Part shown: positions 11,188-20,817 of the stretch, piece by piece
Position numbering within the stretch: position 1 is the stretch's first letter
How the letters are laid out: the number at the start of each line of letters is the position of its first letter
Assembly (NCBI GenBank): GCA_023525975.1
Contig: CM042043.1
Location: 35,598,001 to 35,662,000, forward strand
DNA length: 64,000 nt
Origin: Smallanthus sonchifolius
Taxonomy: Eukaryota > Streptophyta > Magnoliopsida > Asterales > Asteraceae
Direction of reading: 5' to 3'
Notes under the pieces: generated by a model
Database searches by the model: none
Told to the model about the DNA's origin: nothing
Seen by the model: the letters and a program-made list of their open reading frames with translations, nothing else
Translations under genes and position numbers: made by a program

Positions 11188-12208
11188 CAGGGGTGAAGCT
11201 ATTAAGGGGCTAGGGAGGGCCCCGTCCCCTGCCGTTTTTTCCGTTAATAGTGTTAATTTTTTCGTTTTCGTCTGAAAATTTTTTTACGTATAGAGCTGGC
11301 CCCGCTTATTTTTTTTCCCTAAAGAATTCTTGCTCTGTTAAAATTGATTCGATAAGTTATGCTGGGGTGAGTGGGGGGGGAATGAAAAAATTCGATAAAA
11401 AAATAGATTGTTCATTTTAAAAATAAAAGTGTAAGTATAGGGGGGGGGAATGAAAAATTCAAAATTATTTTTAACCTAACTTAATTTTTCATAAAAAAAA
11501 CAATCGACCATATCCCTCTCCTCCTTCATATCAGTTCTGCCCTGCCCAAATCGTTGCTCGCCGAGTCGCCTCTATTCGCCACCGCTGCTCGCTGCCAGTC
11601 GCCGTCGCTCCGCCGCTACTCTCCACCACCGGTCGTCGCTGCTTGTTGCTCCGCTCACATGTGTTGAATACTAGCCTAGCCCTAATTTTTTGATTTCTTG
11701 CATTCTTGAATCAAACCATAATTTCTTGATTTCTTGCATTCTTTAGTTGTATTCTTATTGTATTCTTGTTAAGTATTAGGATTATGATTAGGAATGATTA
11801 TTGATTTCTTGCATTCTTAAAGATTATTGATTAATGATGAGCAACAGATTGATTGAATTTGTTGCAATCATTTGAGTTTGTCTTTGTTCTTCACTTGATG
11901 AAGGAAGTAATGGGAAAAACTGATACACTTTCTCAAGCATTACAAAAGAAATTGCTAATAAGTTTGATTCGGAATTCATAATCGATGAATTCAAAAATAT
12001 TAAAGGTCGTCGGGCTGAGTTGTAATTTTTTTCCAGGTACTTACCTTTTTTCTCTCGCATTATAATAAATTATTTTATATTTAAAGTTATTTATTATTGA
12101 TTTGTTTGGCCCGACCCGAACATATAACCCGAAACATAGCGATAGGAAAAAAAATTTGGTCTCATGACTTTCGGCCCCCGCTTCTTAGTTATTCAAGCTC
12201 CGCCACTG
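11188..12208. mobile_element. hAT-like element with perfect 8-bp TSD
   Basis: Ends CAGGGGTGAAGC and, reversed, CAGTGGCGGAGC, flanked by identical TCAGTGGG at 11180-11187 and 12209-12216. It is 1021 bp with no complete transposase. A pyrimidine/GC-rich block at about 11515-11660 may be the remains of a 5' untranslated region or exon of the parent element, but no conserved hAT domain is readable. G-runs at about 11373-11381 and 11440-11447 lie inside. Confidence 0.8.
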
Positions 12209-12216
12209 TCAGTGGG

Positions 12217-12663
12217 GTCCCACCGTCAAGTGTCCGGGCCATCTCTTCTCTATCTCATTGAGTCATTGCCACTCTCTCATACTAACTAAAAGTATTCAAT
12301 TTATTTTTGGCCAATACGTTTTTATCATGTCTTATGCTCATAGTATTTTTCTTTTTCGTTTATAACATGATAATTTATAAGATTTCAAAAATACTGTTAC
12401 GGCGTGTTTATATTAATTTACGTTTTGATGTAAGTTCCGTTCATAACGGAATTGCGCGTCATACTGTACAAGTTGTCTAAACACTTACATATAATGTCAT
12501 TTTGAATTTTTTACCTTACTTTTTTTAAACAGTTTACTTTCTTTTTTATTTATATAACAATTAATTTACTTTAATAACTTTGTTTCGGTTTCTCCTTTTT
12601 TATAACGACGATTGTACGCGCAATCAAGTATTCAACTCAACGCTGAGCCATTTGAGAACCAAA
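12217..12663. other. non-coding, internal region of a minus-strand LTR element
   Basis: No ORF. The stretch nearest 12664 should be the leader of the LTR element whose primer site lies at 12664-12678; no gag or pol sequence is readable. Confidence 0.4.
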
Positions 12664-12943
12664 AGCTCTGATACCAATTGATGCGGGAACGAAAGCAATC
12701 AAATGGCTGAAGAAACAATGATTCAATCAAAAACTTTAATCGAACCGAATGGTTCAAAGAAATCTCAAAGGTGTTCTTTACAATAATTAAAACTCAAAAC
12801 TAATTCAAAACAATAAACTTAACATCCCCTATTTATAGTTAGGGAATCATAATTTAATTAAAAAACAACTAAAATAAACTAGGAAATTAAAACTTAAATA
12901 AATAATAAAAGATAGAGTCTTGATATCGGATGCTCTTGCATCA
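12664..12943 (-). repeat. short LTR (265 bp) with initiator-Met primer site
   Basis: On the minus strand a TGGTATCAGAGC primer-binding site (about 12665-12676) directly follows an LTR that runs from 12943 to 12679 with a TGATGC / GCATCA terminal repeat. A TATA-like CTATAAATAGG lies inside on the minus strand. The partner LTR is not recognisable to the left, so this is the 5' end of a truncated or very short LTR element. Confidence 0.6.
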
Positions 12944-13346
12944 GATAGTTGTATTCGTTATGTTGAAAAAGAGTTTAGGAAAGTTTACTTAGTTTTATAA
13001 AATAAAAACTCATAAAGAGCAACTGTAAGAATATTTTAATTCTATTATGCATTTTTGATGATGATTGTAGGTCCCGGGAGCCTCGTCGCGCAGCGGAAAT
13101 AACACGATCTGTTCTGTGATTTGTGTGGGAACAAAGAGAACGAAGCAGATAAACAAGAACAAAGACAAAAGATAATGAAACGAAACGTAATCCATAACAA
13201 AGAAGTCATCCTGTATTACAGACTACATACCGAAGGAACACACATCTCTCATCTAAGCTCACGGTCCAGGGGTCGGGAGAGCTCTTCCCGACCCGGACAT
13301 CTCTCAACTTGTTCCAGAGTTCCACCTACAAATGCAGACAAGTCTT

Positions 13347-13495
13347 CTATTTATAGGGGCAGGAACACTTCTTGCGTACTTGACAAGTACGCAAGGCAAA
13401 AGCCTTGCGTACTTACTAAGTACGCATGGTTTGGTCATGCGTACTTGACAAGTACGCAAGGAAAAAGCCTTGCGTACTTACTAAGTACGCAGGAC
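13347..13495 (-). promoter_or_regulatory. TATA and palindrome array in N2 left LTR
   Basis: Minus-strand CTATAAATAG (13356-13347) is preceded upstream by four palindromes of the form GCGTACTTA-N-TAAGTACGC or GCGTACTTG-N-CAAGTACGC, spaced about 30 bp apart, within 13373-13484. The array occupies the U3 position, 15-140 bp upstream of the TATA. Confidence 0.65.
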
Positions 13496-14984
13496 CAAAC
13501 TGGTGTGCGGGCTAAGTACTCAGGAACACCCTCCTACGTACTAGCCACGTACACCGATACATAGAATTTAATCTATAGTTACAAAACATGCTTCTACAAA
13601 CTCCCTCTTAACTATAGCATCAAATTCTATCTATCTCTAACACTGATATACATTAGTTTACAAAGAATGTCCTAACAGACTCCCTCTAAACTAATGACAT
13701 CACGTGTCTTTTGGCGAGACTTGATCTTCTGGCATTCCACTTGAGATCTTCAAATCTTCAAACTTCAGTCTTCAATTGCCGAGTGATGACAAACCCGACT
13801 CCCTCTAACTGTAGCTTTCATTGTAGACCAAACCAAGTGCTTCAATAAGAACCAACTAACCCAACACAACTCATTGTAGTTCATCCTCTTAGCAGTAGCA
13901 ACCTCCACCCTGACTTAGGACTCTGAGTCTTACAATGTCTTCATAACCAGGTAACAATAGTAGACTAAGACAACTCCAAATCAGCTGGCATATGATAGAG
14001 AGTTTGAGTTTCCAATAACCTGCATCAAACTAATCAGCTCCCATAGGAATTCCAGTAAGATAAACTTAAGTCTTCAACCAGATGTGTCCAACTCTATCTT
14101 GTATCCTCACGAGTTAACCAAATTCCCGAAGACGTTCATTTCCAATATCCCCTTTCAGGTTAAGCTACATCTGACTAGACCAGAAACAAGGGTATGTTTC
14201 CTATCCCATCGGCCAATTATAAAAGGTTCCATCTTCAACTAATAATCCAACGAATATCCAGCTTCATCTTGAAAACACACGATAGAATCAAACACGAAAA
14301 ATATAGTTTACAAGAGAAATCATAGTTGAGATCCATGTTACATCAAAGAGGTATATATAGGAAGTACCAACGGCTTTTCCACCACCTCTTTATTGTCTCA
14401 TGAATACTAGATTTTATCCCCCTCATTTCTCTATAAACTATGACCAGCTTCATCACCACTTCACTCAAATCCTCAAAAAGCACAACTAGCCAACTCCAGG
14501 ATTTTATTCTTTTATTCCTTTGCAAAGATCCAAAACAGCAAATCCTTGGGTTCAAGTTGTTCCAGTATTCATCCCCTATTAAATAAGTATCCCAGATACT
14601 CGTAGCCTACATATTCAGGTTTGAATACCTAAACAAGATGATTCTTTTTCCGAAAGACCCAAAGCAGCCACATCTTCACAAATAGACGAGACCTTTAGCC
14701 GATGACGACCCAATTGCTCCCATTAGTTCAGCATTCATACCCTATTAAATAAGTATCTCGGATACTTGTAGCCTATATTTTCAGGTATGGACCCTTAAAC
14801 AATGTATGACAAGTGGTATCATCCAACAAAAATCTCGTCCGTGTTTCGCGAAGCCACATCATATACAAATTATGGTCCGAAAAAACCAAAATTACTATCT
14901 TCTCAAAAATGGGCCGAAACACGCGTACAAATGATCCCTAAAAAATTTGGACAAGGAAGGTTTTCCCGCCAAAAAACTAGTCCA

Positions 14985-15205
14985 TGCGTACTTAGTAAAT
15001 ACGCATATGTAGGGTGTTCCTGCGTATTTAGTAAGTTCGCAAAGCCAAGTACTCATGCGTACTTGCTAAGTGTGCAGAGAAATGCTCTTGCGTATTTAGC
15101 TAAGTACGCAGGTCACTTCTCATGCGTACTTACTAAGTACGCAGGGCTAACCCATGCGTACTTAGCAAATACACAGAAAAGGTGATTCTGCGTACTTGTT
15201 CAGTA
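14985..15205. repeat. internal array of GCGTACTT-type palindromes in N2
   Basis: About eight degenerate units such as GCGTACTTACTAAGTACGC (one at about 15124-15142), separated by unrelated 10-20 bp spacers. The units match those in the N2 LTRs but lie in the leader of the minus-strand transcript. Confidence 0.65.
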
Positions 15206-15460
15206 CAGCAGTGTTCTTGACGGATCTTGAGGAGAATGCTCGAAAAGTGATGGATCTGAGAAATTAATGCTTCCAAAAGCTTAGAAAACATCATCTAACA
15301 AACCCTTAGCCTTCCAAACACCAAATGAAGTGATAACAAACTCGGATTTGAGGATTTTTGCAAGAAAAAGTAGCGACTTTTATATCTCAGATCTGCTCAA
15401 AAAACCCTAAAACCCGAAACTGGAAAACAAATCAACGAACACCGAGGCTCTGATACCACT

Positions 15461-16011
15461 TGTAGGTCCCGGGAGCCTCGTCGCGCAGCAGAAATAACAC
15501 GATATGTTCTGTGATTTGTGTGGGAACAAAGAGAACGAAGCAGATAAACAAGAACAAAGACAAAAGATAATGAAACGAAACGTAATCCATAACAAAGAAG
15601 TCATCCCGTATTACAGACTACATACCGAAGGAACACACATCTCTCATCTAAGCTCACGGTCCAGGGGTCGGGAGAGCTCTTCCCGACCCGGACATCTCTC
15701 AACTTGTTCCAGAGTTCCACCTACAAATGAAGAAAAGTCTTCTATTTATAGGGGCAGGAACACTTCTTGCGTACTTGACAACTACGCAAGGCAAAAGCCT
15801 TGCTTACTTACTAAGTACGCATGGTTTGGTCATGCGTACTTGACAAGTACGCAAGGCAAAAGCCTTGCGTACTTACTTTGCCTTGCGTACTTGTCAAGTA
15901 CGCAGGACCAAACTGGTGTGCGGGCTAAGTACTCAGGAACATCCTCCTACGTACTAGCCACGTACACCGATACATAGAATTTAATCTATAGTTACAAAAC
16001 ATGCTTCTACA
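15461..16011 (-). repeat. N2 5' LTR (right copy)
   Basis: The minus-strand 5' LTR, 551 bp against 533 bp for the left copy. The sequences agree closely except in the palindrome array, where the right copy carries an additional, differently oriented unit (about 15880-15905). The array is therefore the fastest-changing part of the LTR. Confidence 0.85.
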
Positions 16012-16044
16012 ATGATTGACATGCTTTTATTGTGTTTTTGTCTT

Positions 16045-16793
16045 GCTTATTTTTTTTAAATCCAAGTCTCAAAAGTCATCGAGATGTTCATGCCGCGTGA
16101 ATTCGATTTTTATTACCAATAACTAGGTTAAAATCCCGTATATTACATAAGTTAAATAAATATAATATTATATAATAAGTAATAAAAAAATATTTTTTTA
16201 AAAACTCGTGTTTTACACGGGTTGAATAAACCCGTGAAATACAATATAATCTGTTAATACATACACTCGTCAAAATATGTCAGAAGATTTATAAATATAA
16301 AGATTGTTATTTTATTTAAAAATATATTATTATTATTGGATAGTGGTGTAATTAATAGGAGAGAGAAGCGGAAAAAAATGATGAGAATAAATATGGAGGC
16401 GACACGTAGCATAGAAAACGTTTATTTATTATATAGTCTAGATATAGATTCTTAAAGTAGTTTGAAACTAAACAAGTGGGTTTATCTTTTTGATCCTTAA
16501 CCACCCCCTCCAACAAATCCAACTAATTGCCAACCATTGATATAAAGTTTAAAGGATAAAGTCACGTGTTAACTAAAAGAGTAAAGGTGAATCATGTTGT
16601 CGTCGAAGTTCATTGAAATCATTTTTGTAAAAAAGTGAGTTCTTTTTTTCACTAGATAACATGAGTTGAACCTCAATGGTTATAATCAAAAGAGAAGATA
16701 ACTTTATATCTACTTCTTGATCAACAAGTTCTTATTGTGCAAACGAATCAAATCTCACTGAGCGTAACGACAAGGTGAGAGGCCGGGCGTGGT
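16045..16793 (+). repeat. second copy of the 8791-9121 segment, with a Helitron inserted
   Basis: Collinear by eye with 8791-9121 from GTCTCAAAAGTCAT to CATGAGTTGAACCT, except for the Helitron at 16123-16442 and several small indels. No ORF or recognisable gene. Confidence 0.55.
16123..16442 (-). mobile_element. non-autonomous Helitron 4
   Basis: On the minus strand it runs from A|TCTAGACTATATAATAAA (16442) to CTAG|T (16123), with a 3' palindrome near 16135-16150. It is 320 bp with no coding. The paralogous segment at 8865-8880 lacks it, giving an empty site that supports both ends. Confidence 0.7.
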
Positions 16794-16890
16794 CAGTGGC
16801 GGATCCAGGATTTTCCTCCAGTGGGTGCAAAAAGTAGGTTCGATGAAATGGTCGGTTATAACAGGTCAATCCTACTCCTAACAGTTAAGA
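16794..16890 (+). mobile_element. hAT-type end, truncated
   Basis: CAGTGGCGGATCCAGGATTT followed by a CCAGTGGGTGCAAAAA block resembles the start of the element at 9122. It stops where the truncated G1 LTR begins, so the rest was probably lost in the same deletion that removed the LTR tip. Confidence 0.5.
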
Positions 16891-18799
16891 TGTCATATAA
16901 GGATTAAACTCTAAGTAAGTTATAGTGCAAGTTAGTTTTAGAATTTAAGTTTAGAATAGATAAAGGTTGATATTGTAAATAGAGGAAAGTGGTTATCGTC
17001 CAGAGTAATACCTCCAACAGAAGCGTTCCCAGGAAAGAGTTGGTTGGATCAAGACCCCGTCTTTCCTAGCCAGAACTTTCTGCTTGTCAGATAACTACAT
17101 ACCGGTTGGATGATTACTCTATTGATATACTAGACCAAGTTTAGGGTTTATTTGGTAACTTTAGAAAGTGTAGGGGCTAAAGTGTAAATATAATTTTAGT
17201 TGGGATTAAAATGAATAAGTTGAATATTAGAGGATTATAATTGAAAAAGTAGAGAGTTTGAATACAAACATGATTCAAGAATGGATAGAGAGTAAAAATG
17301 AATCAAAGCTTAGATTTTTATATAAAAAAATTTGAATGTGATTAAAAGACTTATGAGTATCATAAATTTCTGTATTTTTATAACTTATATCATGTTAAAA
17401 TCACTTATTTTATAATAAAATTCGTATCTTTTATAAAAATTATGAATATCATGAAAGTTTGCAAAAAAGGGGATTTTGACAGCTTTTGACAGCTTTGCGT
17501 ACCGATCTTGAGCGGGCTGTTTGAGGGACTTAAACTATGAACCAGAAGACGTGCGAGTAGGCGTTTCGACCGTGAGACCTTAAACTTGATTTTCAAAAAA
17601 AGAAACGCTTGAAAAAGTTCTGTTTTGAGGGAGTTATGGCCCAGATAAGATAGGGTGACGAATCTGTCAAAATTTCAGCATTATAGTTTTTATGTTTTTT
17701 GTGAAAACCGTTGACGCATGATTTTAGTTTATATCTTATTTGGATATGTGATTTTAACATATAAGTGCTAGGGATCACAAATCTAAGCTTGATTTTTATA
17801 AGAGAATGATGAAGAACCACAAAAGAGTATAAAAATTCATAAATGGAAAAACAAGAACAAAGAGTTTATAACTTACTTAAAAGCTTGGAGAAGGTATGAG
17901 AGTTACGAATTTGACAGCTCCTAGCCTTAGGATATTGTGAATTGGTGTAGGGAAACAAGAGAAGAATGACCTTTATTTATAGTGATAGATGAGAGTTGAA
18001 CTAGGAGCTAAAGGTGGAATATTTGAATTAAGTTTGCAAGTTGATAGAACTTGTTAGTTGGGCTTATGATTTTCGAAAATTCTAGGGTAGGATAAGGGTT
18101 GTATTTGGTCAATATTAGGGCTAGATTATGAGGCTAAAAGGATAACTAGTAAATAGGATTAATTAGTTAGAGATAATTACTAGGATTTTATAAAAGAATA
18201 GATTATATTTTTATAAAAGTATCGATGGGGCTTTACATGAATAAGATCAATGAGTTGAAATTTGGTAGGGGATTAGGATTAGTTCAAGGTAATTAATTAG
18301 ATAATAAAAAAATGTGGAGATAATCATAGATTTAATTTAGGATTTGGTTTAAATATGATTAAATACATAATGTATGCATTCACGAAAATTTTAATATTCA
18401 ATATAGATTATGATTGTTTTAACATAAACCTATTAGTAGTTAAGTATTTAATTTATTATTTTTTTAAGTATTAGACTTTATAAAATGTTACACAATAAAC
18501 CTTGTAGTTACAAACGTAAAATTTCTAAATTTGAATTTTCGTTTATAAAGATAAAGACTTTCCATAGAATTTATTTTTGATTATGGTTTAAGGCATCCAA
18601 GTTACTACATTAGGTAAGATAATATATCATTGAATCACATAGAATCACCATAGTAAATGACAATATATAGAATCACAATGTATTAAAATTGAATTATGCA
18701 AACGTTTTCATAGATCGAAATAGTTTCAGGAATGCATAAGGAATCAATAGTATCACTAAAAGGTTACATAAATAGCATGGAAAAATCAATGATGTTACA
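16891..18799 (-). repeat. G1 3' LTR, truncated
   Basis: Matches 23697-25618 closely and ends GTTACA next to the polypurine tract (GGGGAGACTG on the minus strand, about 18800-18812). About 770 bp of the distal LTR (22926-23697) are missing. The first five bases, TGTCA, could be the retained LTR tip, but the flanking 5-mers (TAAGA here, CTGGT after 25618) do not match as a target duplication. A 10-bp tandem duplication near 17477-17497 distinguishes it from its partner. Confidence 0.75.
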
Positions 18800-18829
18800 G
18801 TCTCCCCTAGTTAAAAGAATTTCGTCCCC

Positions 18830-18848
18830 GAAATTCAACTTGTAGAGT
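18830..18848 (-). other. conserved near-palindrome after G1 pol
   Basis: GAATTTCGGGGACGAAATTC on the minus strand, just downstream of the pol stop and upstream of the polypurine tract. The same motif lies after C pol (about 57942-57958) and in N1, which has no pol (about 45358-45378). It recurs in Tekay/Del-type plant elements. Confidence 0.6.
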
Positions 18849-19120
18849 TTGTGCTATCCTGAAATAGATGAGGGTATTTGAGTTTTATCTTGTCTTCACG
18901 TTCCCACGTGAACTCAGGACCATGCTTAGAATTCCAACGAACTTTAACAATTGGAATACGGCTTCGCTTCAGTTTCTTGATGTCACGATCCATAATCTCA
19001 GTAGGTTCTTCAATGAAGTGCAGTTGGTTATCGATGCGGATCTCATCCAAAGGAATGTGCAAAGTGCCGTCAGCTAGACACTTCTTCAGAATAGACACAT
19101 GAAAAGTGTCATGGATAGAG
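18835..19120 (-). pseudogene. G1 pol C-terminus (integrase chromodomain-like tail)
   Basis: Encodes the end of the integrase, from the SILKKCLADG linker to the VRWNSKHGPEFTWERED block and KYPHLF, corresponding to the chromodomain-like tail of Tekay/Del elements. It is out of frame with the upstream integrase: the frame is lost in the LNSIHDTFHVS region near 19100-19125. The tail is thought to bind chromatin and guide insertion in chromoviruses. Here it is inactive as part of a broken pol. Confidence 0.8.
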
Positions 19121-20522
19121 TTAAGTTGTTGCGGTAAGTTTGTAGGCTACTGGACCAATCATTTCCAGGATCTCGAATGGTCCAACATACCTAGGAGCTA
19201 GTTTACCCTTATTCCCGAATCGGACAATTCCTTTCCAAGGTGAAACTTTAAGTAGAACACGATCACCAATCTGGAATTCAAGAGGTTTTCTTCTATTGTC
19301 CGCATAACTCTTCTGACGATCTCGTGCGGCTTTAAGTTTATCTTGAATTTGAAATACTTTATCTGAAGTCTCTTGAATAAGTTCCGGACCAGTTATCTGA
19401 TTGTCTCCGATTTTAGTCCTACAAACAGGGGTTCGACATTTTCTTCCGTATAAGGCCTCAAATGGTGCACATTGAATGCTGGTGTGATAACTGTTATTGT
19501 ATGAGAATTCTATCAGAGGTAAGTGATTATCCCAACTTCCACCAAAGACGATGACACAGGCTCGAAGCATGTCCACAAGAGTTTGTATGGTTCGTTCACT
19601 TTGGCCATCAGTCTGAGGGTGATAAGCCGTGCTAAGATCCACACTTGTTCCCAAGGATTTCTGTAAAGATTTCTAGAACCTGGAAGTAAAACCGACTGTC
19701 TCGGTCAGAGATGATGGATAGTGGAACACCATGACGAGCTACGATTTCATTGATATAGATCTTGGATAACCTCTCCATTTTATAGTCTTCTCGGATCGGT
19801 AGGAAGTGGGCGGATTTAGTCAGGCAATCGACTACGACCCAAATTGAGTCATGCCCACCGGAGATTTTAGGAAGCTTAATAATAAAATCCATGGAAATCT
19901 GATCCCATTTCCATTGAGGGATTTTGGGTTGCTGGAGTAGGCCTGATGGTTTTTGGTGCTCAACTTTGACTTTTTGACAGGTCAAACATCTTCCAACATA
20001 CAGAGCTATGTCTTTCTTCATTCCAGGCCACCAATTACATTTCCTCAGATCTAAGTACATCTTATCGGGACCTGGATGAATAGAATAGTGAGACTTGTGA
20101 GCTTCATTTAGGATAAGTTTTCGGAGATTATCAAAATTAGGAACCCACATTCGACCCATGAAGTAAAGAATTTCATCGGTCTTGGACTCCAACTGATGTT
20201 CAGCAATACTTGCCAATTCATCCTTTAGATTCGTCCTGATAAGTGCTTTCCTTTGGGCTAGAAGGATTTGGGCTTTGAGACTAGTATGTATAATCATTCC
20301 CATCGCACGAGTGCGTGAGGGTTTGATTCTTTCCTTTCTGCTAAGAGCGTCGACTACTACATTAGCTTTACCCGGGTGATAGCGAATCTCGCAATCATAG
20401 TCATTTAGTAGTTCCACCCAACGCCTCTGTCTCATATTTAACTCTTTCTGATCGAATATGTGTTGTAAGCTTTTATGATCGGTGTAGATAACACATTTCA
20501 TACCGTATAAGTACGATAACAC
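19121..20522 (-). pseudogene. G1 pol: RNase H end and integrase, frameshifted
   Basis: Minus-strand pol continues from the RNase H (TDHKSLQHIF, HPGKANVVVDALSRKE) through the HHCC zinc domain (HKSHYSIHPG... CLTCQKVK) into the integrase core. The core keeps the two aspartates (VVDCLTKSAHF, SDRDSRF) and the glutamate (HPQTDGQSERTIQTL). A frameshift falls between SDRDSRF and LSTAYHPQ (about 19632-19660), so the catalytic residues are in two frames. The GPY/F-type module (APRYVGPFEIL) follows. G1 cannot make an active integrase from this copy. Confidence 0.85.
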
Positions 20523-20815
20523 ATTTCATACCGTATAAGTAATGTCTCCAGATCTTTAAAGCAAACACTACAGCACCTAGCTCAAGATTATGAGTAGTGT
20601 AGTTCTTTTCATGGATCTTAAGTTGTCTCGATGCGTACGCAATGACCTTTCCTTGTTGCATAAGGACACAACCTAGGCCTTGGTTGGATGCGTCACAGTA
20701 CACAACAAAGTCATCGTTGCCATCTGGTAAAGTCAGAATGGGTGCATCACATAACTTCTGCTTAAGCAACTGGAACGCATCTTCCTGTTTTGGTCCCCAG
20801 TCAAAAGTATGGTTT
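20473..20815 (-). pseudogene. G1 pol: start of RNase H, broken by a 28-bp duplication
   Basis: Encodes the RNase H N-terminal part (FVVYCDASNQGLGCVLMQ, ASRQLKIHEKNYTTHNLELG) up to YLYGMKCVI, with the catalytic D (CDAS) and E (NLELG) visible. A tandem duplication of a 28-bp unit (20488-20515, then 20516-20541 with an altered end) repeats the YGMKCVI codons and shifts the frame. A stop codon (TAG on the minus strand) near 20818 separates this part from the reverse transcriptase ORF. Confidence 0.85.
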
Positions 20816-20817
20816 TT

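Larger units (their letters stand above)
13066..16011 (-). mobile_element. complete non-autonomous LTR retrotransposon N2
   Basis: Two similar LTRs (13066-13598 and 15461-16011) flank 1862 bp. A 5-bp target duplication, ATGAT, sits at 13061-13065 and 16012-16016. The primer-binding site is on the minus strand (15458-15442, TGGTATCAGAGCC) and the polypurine tract AAGAGGGAGTT is at about 13599-13611. No gag or pol is present, so it must depend on enzymes from another element. The internal region holds two diverged copies of an approximately 80-bp block (14557-14636 and 14722-14800) and a third palindrome array (about 14985-15205). ORFs over the palindromes are composition artefacts. Confidence 0.9.

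Noticed and set aside
13121..13564. 147- and 157-codon ORFs over the N2 LTRs, and a 127-codon ORF at 14802-15185
   Set aside because: They run over the palindrome arrays and end with the LTR. The two LTR versions are duplicates of one sequence, so their similarity is not evidence of coding, and no domain is visible.
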